Assembly: GCF_038594605.1 (NCBI RefSeq) | Contig: NZ_JBCFZM010000002.1 | Location: forward strand, 682,001-746,000 | Length of the DNA stretch: 64,000 bases | Direction: 5' to 3' | Source of the DNA: Alteriqipengyuania bathyomarina_B | GTDB taxonomy: Bacteria; Pseudomonadota; Alphaproteobacteria; Sphingomonadales; Sphingomonadaceae | Shown here: positions 53,075 to 61,559 of the stretch, in pieces | Position numbering within the stretch: position 1 is the stretch's first letter | Layout of the letters: every line of letters starts with the position of its first letter | The notes under the pieces: generated by a model | Databases searched by the model: none | What the model was told of the DNA's origin: nothing | What the model saw: only the letters and a program-made list of their open reading frames with translations | Position numbers and translations under genes: made by a program

Positions 53075-53557
53075 ATGTTCGATTTTCAACTGCCCGCCGA
53101 CACCCCGGATGAAGAGCGTTATCGCGAGCTCGCCAATGCCGCCGATGCGCTGACCGATGGTGAGCGCGACGGCGTGGCGAACATGGCCAACCTCGCGGCG
53201 CTTATCTGGAGTTTCGTCCCCGATCTCAACTGGGCGGGTTTCTATCGGATGGTGGAGGGCGAGTTGGTCCTTGGCCCATTCGTGGGCCGCCCGGCGTGCA
53301 TCCGCATTCCGCTCGGCCAAGGGGTGTGCGGGACGGCGGCGCAGAGCGGCGAAACCCAGCGGGTCGAGGATGTGCATGCCTTCCCCGGCCATATCGCCTG
53401 CGACGGCGCTAGCGCGTCCGAGCTGGTCGTGCCGGTGGTGCGCGAGGGCAAGGTCATCGCGGTGATCGATCTCGACAGCCCGAAGAAGGCACGCTTCTCG
53501 CAAGGCGACGCGCAAGGCGTGGAGGCGCTGGCCGCGCGCATCGCCGACAGGATCTGA
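53075..53557 (+). CDS. msrC: Free methionine-(R)-sulfoxide reductase (GAF domain)
   Basis: This 160-residue single GAF-domain protein reduces free methionine-R-sulfoxide. The three catalytic cysteines are C75 (RPACIRIPL), C85 (GVCGTAAQ) and C109 (HIACDGAS). Their spacing of 10 and 24 residues is the same as C84, C94 and C118 of E. coli fRMsr. WAGFYRM and the VIDLDSP motif also match. AAAGGAGC stands eight bases before ATG 53075, so this start is good. It may protect cells from oxidative damage. Confidence 0.92.
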   Translation: MFDFQLPADTPDEERYRELANAADALTDGERDGVANMANLAALIWSFVPDLNWAGFYRMVEGELVLGPFVGRPACIRIPLGQGVCGTAAQSGETQRVEDVHAFPGHIACDGASASELVVPVVREGKVIAVIDLDSPKKARFSQGDAQGVEALAARIADRI

Positions 53558-53623
53558 CGAACGCACGGTGCCCCAGCACGGGACAGGTCGCGCACGCGCA
53601 CAATCCGTACGGGACCGAATTCG

Positions 53624-53638
53624 CTAACCTTTTCTTAA
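53624..53638. promoter_or_regulatory. Near-consensus CtrA-type motif CTAA-N7-TTAA
   Basis: CTAA (53624-53627) and TTAA (53635-53638) are seven bases apart, one mismatch from TTAA-N7-TTAA. It sits 56 to 70 bases before the ATG of the glycine-zipper protein gene at 53694, in a promoter-like position. Binding by CtrA is only inferred. Confidence 0.35.
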
Positions 53639-53693
53639 TCATTTGTGAGGGCGGCTTTTCCCGACCGCCCTACAAGAAGGGGTGCGTGTTTCC

Positions 53694-54419
53694 ATGCGTT
53701 CGATCATCATCACCTGCGGCGCTGCACTGGCATGCCTCGCTACGCCTGCCAGCGCACAATATTACCGTGCTCAGCAGACCTACACACCGCCCCCCTCCTA
53801 CGAGCGTGGCGATTGGGAAGCCGACTGCCTGGACTACCTGCGCGATCGGGATCGACGGGGCGACAGGGGAGCCGTGGTCGGCGGTCTGGTCGGCGGAGTT
53901 GGCGGCGCGCTCATCGGCAACGAGGTGGCGGGCGACGGGTCGCGCCTGGCCGGAACGCTGATCGGGGGCGGCGTGGGCACACTCGCTGGTGCGGCCGCGG
54001 GCCGCTCGATCGCGCGTGGCGGCGACGATGGCTACTGGCAGGACTGCGAGGCGTGGTACGATTCGCGCTATGGCGGCGGCAGTTGGCAAAGCAACGGCTA
54101 CAGCTATTACGACGACGCTCCGCGCACCTTTTACAACGACCGCTATTCTTACGGCTCGCGCGGCGGACGCGCGCACTATGGCGGGTCCGGCTATGGCTAC
54201 TCTTACGGCGGAGGATACGCCTCGGCGCAGTCTGGCGGCGTGGTCGTGATTATCGAAGAACAGCGCGGACAGCGCTATGTCCCTGTAATCAGGGAAGAAA
54301 TAATTGAAGAATACTACGAGGTCGAAGAGTGCGAGGTTATCCGTGAACGGGTCATCACGCGTGTGCCCCAACCTCGCCCCCGGCCGGACAAGCGGATCAA
54401 ATACATCAAGCAACGCTAG
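53694..54419 (+). CDS. Secreted glycine-zipper 2TM protein
   Basis: This 241-residue protein has a signal peptide (MRSIIITCGAALACLATPASAQ). Two glycine-zipper segments follow around residues 62-110 (AVVGGLVGGVGGALIGNEVAG and LAGTLIGGGVGTLAGAAAG), then a Tyr/Gly/Ser-rich stretch. The C terminus is charged (EEIIEEYYEVEECEVIRERVI), followed by a Pro/Arg tail. Glycine-zipper proteins of this type are outer-membrane stress or structural proteins. The start is ATG 53694; a GTG at 53682 is poorly spaced from AAGAAGG. It converges on parB. Confidence 0.8.
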   Translation: MRSIIITCGAALACLATPASAQYYRAQQTYTPPPSYERGDWEADCLDYLRDRDRRGDRGAVVGGLVGGVGGALIGNEVAGDGSRLAGTLIGGGVGTLAGAAAGRSIARGGDDGYWQDCEAWYDSRYGGGSWQSNGYSYYDDAPRTFYNDRYSYGSRGGRAHYGGSGYGYSYGGGYASAQSGGVVVIIEEQRGQRYVPVIREEIIEEYYEVEECEVIRERVITRVPQPRPRPDKRIKYIKQR

Positions 54420-54482
54420 GCGACTGCTGCGAGAAAGCTACGCTGTCCCGCGTGGCAGCTTACGCGCGCAAGGCCGGAAAGC

Positions 54483-55487
54483 TCAGATCTCTCCGCCAGT
54501 CAGGCGCTGGCAGAGCAGATCGAGCTGGTCGAGCGTCTTGTACCGGATCGTAATCGCGCCCGAACGCGGATCGGCATCGGGCTTGATATTAAGCGACATC
54601 CCCAGAAATTCCTCGAGATGGCGCTCGACCGCCTCGATATCGGCGCTGGTCCCCGGGGGCGCATCATTGGCGGGCGTTTTCGGTGATTTCTCCGTCGCCG
54701 GCTTGGCCTTGACCCGTTTTTCGATCTGACGGACCGATAGGTTTTTCGCGATGGCCTCTTCGGCCAGCGCCTCTGCCCGCTCGTGCCCGATCAACGCGCG
54801 CGCGTGGCCCATGCTCAGCTTGCCGACCTCGACCAGCTGAATCACCGGTTCCGGCAAGGCGAGCAGCCGTTGCAGGTTCGCGACATGGCTGCGCGACTTG
54901 TCTACCAGCGCCGCAATATCGGCCTGGCTCATGTCCTCTTCCTCGGCGAGGTGCTGATAAGCCCGTGCCTCTTCGATCGGATTGAGGTCTTCGCGCTGGA
55001 TGTTCTCTATCAGCGCGATCGCCATGACCTCGCGCCGATCCAAATCGCGGATGATCGCGGGGATCTCGTGCAGCTTGGCACGCTGTGCGGCACGCCAGCG
55101 GCGTTCACCCGCCACCAGCTGATAACGGCCCTTGCGCTCCAGCGGGCGTACGATGATCGGCTGGATCACCCCACGCTGCGAAATCGACTGCGCCAGCTCG
55201 TTCAGCGCATCTTCGTTGAAGACCTTGCGCGGCTGGCCGGGCAGCGGCTCGATCCGGGCCACCGGAATAGATGCAAGGCCGGTGCGCGAGCTCGCGCCTT
55301 CCGCCCCACTACCCTGCCCACCAACCGATAGCGTCGTTCCGCCCTCGGGTGGCGCAATGCTCTCTTCGCGCTGCGTCTCGCCCAACAGGGCACCCAGCCC
55401 GCGGCCGAGCTTGCGCTTGGCGCGATCATTCGCGAGGCTTTCGTCGGCTATTTTCGGTGAGGGGGTCGTGGCGGGCTTGCTGCTCAT
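54483..55487 (-). CDS. parB: Chromosome partitioning protein ParB
   Basis: This 334-residue CTP-dependent DNA clamp binds parS and spreads, driving origin segregation. Domains are an N-terminal ParA-interacting peptide (KRKLGRGLGALLGE, about 25-38), the CTPase/ParB domain (about 70-160, with LVAGERRWRAAQRA), a helix-turn-helix domain (MSQADIAALVDKSRSHVANLQRLLALP) and a C-terminal dimerisation domain. Between the last two lies a Lys/Pro linker (KAKPATEKSPKTPAND). The ATG at 55487 overlaps the parA stop (ATGA). parS sites lie within 3.4 kb upstream. Confidence 0.95.
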   Translation of the reverse strand: MSSKPATTPSPKIADESLANDRAKRKLGRGLGALLGETQREESIAPPEGGTTLSVGGQGSGAEGASSRTGLASIPVARIEPLPGQPRKVFNEDALNELAQSISQRGVIQPIIVRPLERKGRYQLVAGERRWRAAQRAKLHEIPAIIRDLDRREVMAIALIENIQREDLNPIEEARAYQHLAEEEDMSQADIAALVDKSRSHVANLQRLLALPEPVIQLVEVGKLSMGHARALIGHERAEALAEEAIAKNLSVRQIEKRVKAKPATEKSPKTPANDAPPGTSADIEAVERHLEEFLGMSLNIKPDADPRSGAITIRYKTLDQLDLLCQRLTGGEI

Positions 55488-56263
55488 GCGGCTTTCCTCT
55501 GGGGCGGCAGGCGGCCGATAAGCTCGCGCGCCAAAGACATGTAAGCGCGGCTGCCCGCGCAGGAATGGTCGTAGATCAGCGCAGGCAAGCCATGGCTCGG
55601 CGCTTCGGACAGCCGCACGTTACGCGGGATGACCGAATCGAACACCAGCCCGCCGAGGCATTCGCGCACATCCTCGGCGACCTGATCGGTCAACCGGTTG
55701 CGCCGGTCGAACATGGTCAGCGTCACGCCGATGATCTTGAGCGAAGGATTGATGCCCTGCTGCACTCGCTCGACAGTCTGGAGCAGCTGGCTGAGCCCTT
55801 CGAGCGCGAAGAATTCGCATTGCAACGGCACGAGCAACGAATCGGCGGCGCTCAGCGCATTGAGGGTGAGCAGACCCAAGGACGGCGGGCAGTCGATGAA
55901 GCAGACATCATAATGGCTATCCGCACTCGCGAGGGCATTCTTCAGCCGATCGATCCGGTCGCTCTCGCTTACCAGCTCGACTTCGGCGCCGCTCAGATCC
56001 TGCGTCGCGGGCATGACATCGAGGTTGGGAATGCGCGAGGTCTGGGTGCACTGTGCAACCGTGCCCTCGTCCATCAGTACGTCGTAGGTCGAATAGTCGC
56101 GATCCTGACTGTGGATGCCCAATCCGGTCGAGGCATTCCCCTGCGGGTCCATATCGACCAGCAGCGTGCGCCAGCCGGTCGCCGCCATCGCCGTGGCAAT
56201 ATTGATCGCGGTGGTGGTCTTGCCCACCCCACCCTTCTGATTGGCAATCGCAATGCAGATCAT
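55484..56263 (-). CDS. parA: Chromosome partitioning ATPase ParA
   Basis: This 259-residue ATPase has a deviant Walker A motif at its start (NQKGGVGKTTTAINIA), VDMDPQGNASTGLG, the switch motif DVCFIDCPPSLGLLTLNAL and VPLQCEFFALEGLSQLL. It binds nonspecific DNA in the ATP form and pulls ParB-parS complexes apart. Its stop overlaps the parB start and its ATG overlaps the rsmG stop (ATGA), so rsmG-parA-parB are one coupled unit, the common bacterial order near the origin. Confidence 0.95.
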   Translation of the reverse strand: MICIAIANQKGGVGKTTTAINIATAMAATGWRTLLVDMDPQGNASTGLGIHSQDRDYSTYDVLMDEGTVAQCTQTSRIPNLDVMPATQDLSGAEVELVSESDRIDRLKNALASADSHYDVCFIDCPPSLGLLTLNALSAADSLLVPLQCEFFALEGLSQLLQTVERVQQGINPSLKIIGVTLTMFDRRNRLTDQVAEDVRECLGGLVFDSVIPRNVRLSEAPSHGLPALIYDHSCAGSRAYMSLARELIGRLPPQRKAA

Positions 56264-56898
56264 TTGCGGCCTCCACCTGGGGGTCGGCCCGCGCCGACCA
56301 GAATGGCAGCGTCCCGGCTCGTTACCGATTGTTTCACGTGAAACATTGCGCGCTGCGGAGATTCAAGCTCATCCCTTTCCTGCGCTGCCGACCGCCCCTT
56401 CGGCAAGAGCCAAGTCGTCCGGTCGGTGGAAAAGCGTGCGGACAAGTCGAGGAGTTCCTTTAGCGGAGCGAACGCCCGTGCCGTTATGGCACCGGCCTCG
56501 AATGTCTCCACCTTCTCCAGCCGCGATCCGATCACACGGCAATTTTCGAGACCAGCCAGCGCGACCATCCGTTCGAGCCACTCGATCCGCCTTCCCCGCG
56601 ATTCGACGAGAACATGGGGCATATCGGGCCGCATGATCGCCGTTATGATCCCAGGGAAGCCTGCGCCAGTTCCCAAATCGAGCCAGGGGCCCGTTTCACG
56701 TGGAACATGGTCCAGAAGCTGCGCGCTATCTGCCATATGGCGTTGCCAAAGCGTATCGACCGTCGATCGCGCGATCAGGTTCTGCTTTTCGGACTCGATC
56801 AGAAGCTCGCTGGCAAAGCGTTCGAGTGCGCTCAGCGCCCCGGGTGAGCATCGCTCGGCGACGAAAGCTTTCGCCTGCTCTTCAGTCTCAATCATCAT
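56260..56898 (-). CDS. rsmG: 16S rRNA (guanine527-N7)-methyltransferase RsmG
   Basis: This 212-residue methyltransferase modifies G527 of 16S rRNA. It shows LWQRHMADSAQLL, the SAM motif WLDLGTGAGFPGI and the VITARAFAPLKELL motif (VxxRA in homologues). Two near-tandem ATGs (56898 and 56895) lie in the mnmG stop, and either gives ATGA or TGATG coupling. The gene contains a perfect parS palindrome (56330-56345) and a variant (56692-56707). The parS bases encode FHVKQ and PRETG without disturbing the fold. Confidence 0.95.
   Translation of the reverse strand: MMIETEEQAKAFVAERCSPGALSALERFASELLIESEKQNLIARSTVDTLWQRHMADSAQLLDHVPRETGPWLDLGTGAGFPGIITAIMRPDMPHVLVESRGRRIEWLERMVALAGLENCRVIGSRLEKVETFEAGAITARAFAPLKELLDLSARFSTDRTTWLLPKGRSAAQERDELESPQRAMFHVKQSVTSRDAAILVGAGRPPGGGRK
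56330..56345. promoter_or_regulatory. parS site, perfect palindrome
   Basis: TGTTTCACGTGAAACA is the exact 16-bp consensus parS of ParB. It lies inside rsmG, 67 bases before the parA start. Confidence 0.93.
56692..56707. promoter_or_regulatory. parS-like site, 14 of 16 matches
   Basis: CGTTTCACGTGGAACA differs from consensus at positions 1 and 12. It lies in rsmG, 362 bases from the perfect site, and keeps the central CACGTG. Confidence 0.7.
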
Positions 56899-58751
56899 GC
56901 AGCGGCTGCCGATTGTTTGCGCGCGAACACCAGCAGTGCGGCCATGGCGGCGGGCGTGATCCCCGGCACGCGCGCGGCCTGTGCCAGACTGTCGGGCCGC
57001 GAGTTCGAAAGACGTTCGACCATTTCGTTCGACAGACCCGGGACATCCGCGAAAGGAAAATCGGCCGGAAGCGCGACCCGCTCATTCGCGCGCAATTCGC
57101 GCAGCTCAGCATCCTGCCGCGCCACATAGGGCGCGTAGTGAAGATCCTCGGCTATCTCGTTGAGCAGGTCGCCATCTGTTTCACGTGAAACGAGCTGCCG
57201 CTCCATCAGTGCGGCAAGATCGATGCCGGGGAAACGCGTCCAGTCTTTCAAGGCCTGCCGCCCCGCATCGTCAGTGACAGTGAAGCCATGGGAGCGCATC
57301 TCGGGCGGAGAATGCTCGAATGCAAGCGACTCCTCGACGACAGCCCGGCTTGACTGGCGCCGTTCGAACCACCCACGGCGCTCTTCGCAAACACAATCCG
57401 CTTCCATGGCAAGAGGGGTCAGCCGCGTGGTCGCATTATTGGCGCGCAGTCGAAGGCGGTACTCGGCCCGCGCAGTCAGCATCCGATAGGGTTCGGTCAC
57501 CCCGTGCAGCGTCAGATCGTCGACCATCACCGCCATATAGCTATTGGCACGGTCGAGCTCCGGCAGTTCCCGGCCGGCCGCAATGCATCCGGCATGAAGG
57601 CCCGCGATGAGGCCCTGCGCGGCCGCCTCCTCATAACCGGTCGTCCCGTTGATCTGGCCGGCACAATAGAGGCCCTTGAGGCTGCGCATCTGCAACGATC
57701 GGTCGAGCGAGCGCGGATCGACATGATCGTATTCCACCGCATAGCCCGGTTCTGCGACCACCACCTGCTCCAAGCCCTCGATGGCGCGCAGGAATTGCTC
57801 CTGCACGTCAACAGGCAACGAGGTGCTGATCCCGTTGGGATAGACCAGCGGCGTATCGAGGCCCTCGGGCTCGAGGAAAATCTGGTGCCCGTCGCGATCG
57901 CCGAAGCGATGGATCTTGTCCTCGATCGACGGGCAATAGCGCGGCCCCTGCCCCCCGATTGCGCCCGAGAACAGCGGCGAGCGATCGAGGTTGGCGCGGA
58001 TGATATCATGCGACGCAGCGTTGGTGCGGGTGATGGCGCAAAAGACCTGGGGGTTCTTCCGGCGCTCTGTCAGCGGCGACATGGTCCAGGCTTCATCATC
58101 GGACGGCTGCTCGGCCAGGCGGGACCAGTCGATGGTCCGCCCGTCGAGACGGGGCGGCGTTCCGGTCTTGAGGCGGGCAAGCGGCAAAGCCGCCTCGCGC
58201 AACTGATCCGCGAGCCGCGCGGCGGAGCCTTCGTTGACCCGGCCACCGGTCAGGCGCTCTTCGCCACGGAACAGAATACCGCCGAGGAAAGTCCCGGTGC
58301 AAAGGATGGCCGCTTCACATGAAACATCGGTGCCATCGGCGAACGTCACTCCGCACACCCTCTCGCCCTCGATACGCAGGCCCGCAACCTCGCCCTCGAT
58401 CACCTCCAACGACGGTTCGGCAGCGACCGTGCGTCGCACTTCAGCCCCGAAAAGCTTGCGGTCGGCCTGCACGCGCGGGCCCCAGACCGCGCTTCCCTTG
58501 GACCGGTTGAGCATGCGGTAATGGATCGCCCCTGCGTCCGCCGCTCTGCCCAGCACTCCGTCGAAGGCATCGATCTCGCGCACAAGGTGCCCTTTGCCCA
58601 GTCCGCCAATGGCCGGATTGCAGCTCATCGCGCCGATCTTTCGGGCCTCCAAGGTGACGAGCGCGACGCGCACGCCCATGCGCGCGGCCACGCAGGCCGC
58701 CTCGACGCCGGCGTGCCCGCCGCCGATCACGATGATTGGGTAGTGATGCAT
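56895..58751 (-). CDS. mnmG: tRNA uridine-5-carboxymethylaminomethyl modification enzyme MnmG (GidA)
   Basis: This 618-residue FAD enzyme works with MnmE to modify wobble U34 of several tRNAs. It shows PIIVIGGGHAGVEAACVAARMG at the N terminus, CNPAIGGLGKGHLVREIDA, TGTFLGGILFRGE (near 130), GQINGTTGYEEAAAQGL and the C-terminal helical domain. I chose ATG 58751 (MHHYPII); an upstream GTG/ATG would add ten unconserved residues. The stop overlaps the rsmG start. Two parS-like sites (57177-57192 and 58311-58326) lie within it. Confidence 0.95.
   Translation of the reverse strand: MHHYPIIVIGGGHAGVEAACVAARMGVRVALVTLEARKIGAMSCNPAIGGLGKGHLVREIDAFDGVLGRAADAGAIHYRMLNRSKGSAVWGPRVQADRKLFGAEVRRTVAAEPSLEVIEGEVAGLRIEGERVCGVTFADGTDVSCEAAILCTGTFLGGILFRGEERLTGGRVNEGSAARLADQLREAALPLARLKTGTPPRLDGRTIDWSRLAEQPSDDEAWTMSPLTERRKNPQVFCAITRTNAASHDIIRANLDRSPLFSGAIGGQGPRYCPSIEDKIHRFGDRDGHQIFLEPEGLDTPLVYPNGISTSLPVDVQEQFLRAIEGLEQVVVAEPGYAVEYDHVDPRSLDRSLQMRSLKGLYCAGQINGTTGYEEAAAQGLIAGLHAGCIAAGRELPELDRANSYMAVMVDDLTLHGVTEPYRMLTARAEYRLRLRANNATTRLTPLAMEADCVCEERRGWFERRQSSRAVVEESLAFEHSPPEMRSHGFTVTDDAGRQALKDWTRFPGIDLAALMERQLVSRETDGDLLNEIAEDLHYAPYVARQDAELRELRANERVALPADFPFADVPGLSNEMVERLSNSRPDSLAQAARVPGITPAAMAALLVFARKQSAAAA
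57177..57192. promoter_or_regulatory. parS-like site, 15 of 16 matches
   Basis: TGTTTCACGTGAAACG differs from consensus only in the last base. It lies in mnmG, about 850 bases from the perfect site. Confidence 0.82.
58311..58326. promoter_or_regulatory. Weak parS-like site, 13 of 16 matches
   Basis: CGCTTCACATGAAACA differs from consensus at positions 1, 3 and 9. The change at position 9 breaks the central CACGTG, so binding would be weaker. It lies in mnmG. Confidence 0.4.
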
Positions 58752-58796
58752 TGTGCCCCTATAGGGACCGCGCGCGGTCATCGCCAGTGGGCGCGA

Positions 58797-58812
58797 TGTT
58801 CCACGTGAAACG
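58797..58812. promoter_or_regulatory. parS-like site between mnmE and mnmG, 14 of 16 matches
   Basis: TGTTCCACGTGAAACG differs from consensus at positions 5 and 16 and keeps CACGTG. It is in the 66-base gap between mnmE and mnmG, the only candidate not inside a gene. Confidence 0.7.
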
Positions 58813-58817
58813 TGCGG

Positions 58818-60122
58818 CTACTTGCCGATGCAGAAGCGCCCAAAAAGCGCGTCGAGCATATCCTCGGTCGCCACGTTGCCCAGCATCGCATCCAGGGAAT
58901 GCCGTGCCTGGCGCAGCGACTCGCCCACCAGCAAAAGGTCATCCTGCTCACCCGCAAAACGCAGTGCCGTATGGGTTTGATCAAGAAGCTCCCGCTGCCT
59001 CCGCGAAACGGCGACCTGTCCTGGCTTGGGAAGCTTATCCCGTCCAAGCTCCGCAATCTGCGCGAGCAAATCGGCGAGACCTTCTCTTGTCTCGGATGAA
59101 ACACGGGCCGCGCCCGTACCCTTGCGCGGCGCTTCGGGCAGATCGATCATGCTCGCAACCTCCAACGCGCCCGCCGGGCCCTCACCCTCTGCGCCAAGCC
59201 ACAGGACAACGCCCGCCCGCGCAACCTCCGCTTCGGCGCGGGCAATCCCAATTCGCTCGATCTCCTCAGCCCCATCGGATCGCAGTCCAGCTGTATCGAC
59301 CAACAGGAACGGCACACCGCCAATTGCAATCGGACGCTCGATCGCATCGCGCGTTGTCCCGGCAACCGGCGAGACGATCGCAGCGGCTTCATCAAGGATC
59401 GCGTTAAACAAACTAGACTTGCCCGAGTTTGGAGGGCCCGCGAGCACGATGCGCAGCCCCTCCCGCAACCGGTCGGTCGAGGGCACTGCCAGCCATGTAG
59501 AAATCTCGGCCCGAGCCTCGCTCACCGCAGCGCGCCATTGCGATGGGGGTGCGGTGCCCTCCTCATCCTCATCGGCGAAGTCCAGCTCCTGCTCAACCGC
59601 CGCCGATGCGGACAGTACCGTCTCACGCCACTGCGCCACGCGCCGGGATGCTTCACCCTGCGCCGAGCTCGCCAGAACCGCACGCTGCAGCTCGGTTTCG
59701 GCCGAGAGCATATCCCCCAAGGATTCGGCTTCGAGCAGATCCATCCGCCCATTCACAAAGGCACGCCGGGTGAATTCGCCCGCCTCCGCTCGCCGCAGCC
59801 CGCAACCATCCTCGAGTGCACGTTCGATCGCGCGGATGACCGCACGACCACCGTGACAATGAATTTCGGCGCAATCCTCGCCCGTCGCACTGTGTGGACC
59901 TACAAACCAGAGGACCAGCGCTTCATCCAACCAGCTTCCGTCGACATCGCGCACCTGTCTCACACTCGCCTTGCGCGGCGGCGGGAGCGATCCGGTGAGC
60001 CGCTCTAGAGCCCTGCCCGCCTCGGGGCCGGACACCCGCAGCACCGCCACGCCACAAGGTGGCGCGCCGGAAGATAGCGCGAAGATCGTCTGGGAAAATT
60101 CAGTCGCCAGATTTCGTCTCAC
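58818..60122 (-). CDS. mnmE: tRNA modification GTPase MnmE
   Basis: This 434-residue GTPase partners MnmG. An N-terminal formyl-THF-binding domain (1-118, starting TIFALSSGAPPCGVAVLRVSG) and a helical domain surround the G domain. The G domain shows AGPPNSGKSSLFN (near 227), AGTTRDA and the DTAGLR motif. The diagnostic C-terminal CIGK is present. The start is GTG 60122, with AAGGGA upstream. This lies 23 bases inside the end of the DUF6489-like gene, so the two are probably coupled. It acts on wobble U34 of tRNAs together with MnmG. Confidence 0.95.
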   Translation of the reverse strand: MRRNLATEFSQTIFALSSGAPPCGVAVLRVSGPEAGRALERLTGSLPPPRKASVRQVRDVDGSWLDEALVLWFVGPHSATGEDCAEIHCHGGRAVIRAIERALEDGCGLRRAEAGEFTRRAFVNGRMDLLEAESLGDMLSAETELQRAVLASSAQGEASRRVAQWRETVLSASAAVEQELDFADEDEEGTAPPSQWRAAVSEARAEISTWLAVPSTDRLREGLRIVLAGPPNSGKSSLFNAILDEAAAIVSPVAGTTRDAIERPIAIGGVPFLLVDTAGLRSDGAEEIERIGIARAEAEVARAGVVLWLGAEGEGPAGALEVASMIDLPEAPRKGTGAARVSSETREGLADLLAQIAELGRDKLPKPGQVAVSRRQRELLDQTHTALRFAGEQDDLLLVGESLRQARHSLDAMLGNVATEDMLDALFGRFCIGK

Positions 60123-60372
60123 TGCCGGTTCCCTTCGCGCGGCCCATATTGCCGGCGCTGCCTTCCATGAAGGCCTGGAACATCTTCAACCCGGCCTGTC
60201 CCATCGGAGCCATCGAGCGAGCAAGCTCCTGCAATTGGTCGGGATTCGACACCCCGCGCATCGCCTTCTCCATGCTTTCGGAATAGGCGGCCTGAGCCTT
60301 GGTGAGATCGGGCAAACCCATGAAGGCTCGTGCCTCTTCGGGCGTACAATCGATTTCCACGTGGACCTTCAT
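60100..60372 (-). CDS. Small DUF6489-like protein
   Basis: This 90-residue protein starts MKVHVEIDCTPEEARAFMGLPDLT and contains a Met/Gln/Ala-rich helical part (AMRGVSNPDQLQELARSMAPMGQAG). The VEIDCTPEEAR-FLGLPD opening resembles the family I know as DUF6489, found in sphingomonads, with no assigned function; the match is from memory and could be wrong. It overlaps the mnmE start by 23 bases. No signal peptide or membrane segment is visible. Confidence 0.6.
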   Translation of the reverse strand: MKVHVEIDCTPEEARAFMGLPDLTKAQAAYSESMEKAMRGVSNPDQLQELARSMAPMGQAGLKMFQAFMEGSAGNMGRAKGTGSETKSGD

Positions 60373-60465
60373 CGCATGTTCTCCGTTACCTCTCTTGCAG
60401 CCCTATGTGGGCCACGCCACAAGGGCCTGCAAGCGCATGAACCGACGAACGACGGGAGCATTCCG

Positions 60466-61161
60466 ATGAGCGAGACGACACGCATTTCCACCCTGAAGGG
60501 GAACACGGATTTCATGGCCTATGTCGCGAGGCCGGAAGGCACACCGAGAGCAGCCATCGTGGTCATCCAGGAAATTTTCGGAGTGAATGCCGGGATCCGG
60601 CGCAAGTGCGATCTGCTCGCCGAAGACGGCTATCTTGCGGTTGCCCCCGACCTGTTCTGGCAGCTGGGCGAGGGAATCGAGCTCGATCCCGATATCGAAC
60701 CGGAGTTCGAGAAGGCCCTCGATCTGATGGGCAAGTTCGATCAGGACGAAGGTGTCCGAGATATCGAGGCCACAATCAAATGGGCTCGCAAGGACAGTAG
60801 CAAAAAGGTCGGCGCCGTCGGTTACTGCCTCGGTGGTCGCCTTGCCTACATGACTGCGGCACGAACAGATTCGGACGCAACCGTCGGCTATTATGCGGTC
60901 GGAGTGGACGAATTGCTGCGAGAGAAGCACGCCATCTCCAACCCGCTGATGCTCCACATCCCGACAGAGGATGGCTTCGTCGACAAGGACACGCAAAAGG
61001 CGATGCATGAAGGCCTGGACGATCACGACAAGGTCACGCTGCACGATTACGAAGGCATGGACCACGGCTTCGCCACCCAATTCGGAAAACGCCGCGACGA
61101 GGAAAATGCGCAACTGGCCGACAAGCGGACCATGGACTTTTTCGCCGAGCATCTCGAATGA
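60466..61161 (+). CDS. Dienelactone hydrolase family protein
   Basis: This 231-residue alpha/beta-hydrolase has the dienelactone hydrolase triad: Cys121 in VGYCLGGRL, Asp169 in TEDGFVD and His200 in MDHGFA. IVVIQEIFGVN near residue 32 carries the family Glu. The substrate is unknown, since such enzymes also act on other lactones and esters. Its stop overlaps the start of the next gene (ATGA), so the two are cotranscribed. The ATG at 60466 has GGGAG upstream. Confidence 0.88.
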   Translation: MSETTRISTLKGNTDFMAYVARPEGTPRAAIVVIQEIFGVNAGIRRKCDLLAEDGYLAVAPDLFWQLGEGIELDPDIEPEFEKALDLMGKFDQDEGVRDIEATIKWARKDSSKKVGAVGYCLGGRLAYMTAARTDSDATVGYYAVGVDELLREKHAISNPLMLHIPTEDGFVDKDTQKAMHEGLDDHDKVTLHDYEGMDHGFATQFGKRRDEENAQLADKRTMDFFAEHLE

Positions 61162-61559
61162 CACCGACCCAAAAAGGTCTGGCCCAATGGCATGAGCTTG
61201 CCACCACACCCGATCCGGCGCGCCTTGCGACACTGGTGGCGAAAGATGCGGTCTTCCACTCCCCGGTCGTACATACGCCGCAGGAGGGCCACGCGCTGGT
61301 GGTGACCTATCTCAGCGCGGCTGCGGCCACGCTCGGACAGGGAGAGTTCGAATACGTCCGCGAGATTGTGCAGGGCCAGGACGCGATGCTCGAATTCACC
61401 TGCGTACTCGATGGTATCCACGTCAATGGAGTGGATATCATCCGCTTCGACGAGAGCGGAAAAATACGCGATTTCAAGGTTATGATCCGCCCGATCAAAG
61501 CAGTGAACAAGGTATGGGAGCTGATGGCCGCGCAGCTTGAAAATGCGCGTAGCTCATAG
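61158..61559 (+). CDS. NTF2-like (SnoaL-type) small protein
   Basis: This 133-residue protein has an NTF2/SnoaL-like profile: FHSPVVHTPQEGHALVVTYL, FEYVREIVQGQDAMLEFTCVL and VNGVDIIRFDESGKIRDFKVM. The last block, with the IRFDxxGKI motif, is typical. Many such proteins bind or transform small hydrophobic ligands. It is coupled to the dienelactone hydrolase upstream by ATGA. Its end overlaps the convergent ATPase stop by six bases. Confidence 0.8.
   Translation: MTPTQKGLAQWHELATTPDPARLATLVAKDAVFHSPVVHTPQEGHALVVTYLSAAAATLGQGEFEYVREIVQGQDAMLEFTCVLDGIHVNGVDIIRFDESGKIRDFKVMIRPIKAVNKVWELMAAQLENARSS

Noticed and set aside
53648..53671. GGGCGG...CCGCCC hairpin before the glycine-zipper gene
   Set aside because: It lacks a T run and lies in the 5' leader, so it is not a clear terminator.
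60353..60368. CACGTG-containing stretch resembling parS near the DUF6489-like start
   Set aside because: Only about 10 of 16 positions match the consensus, below the other sites.
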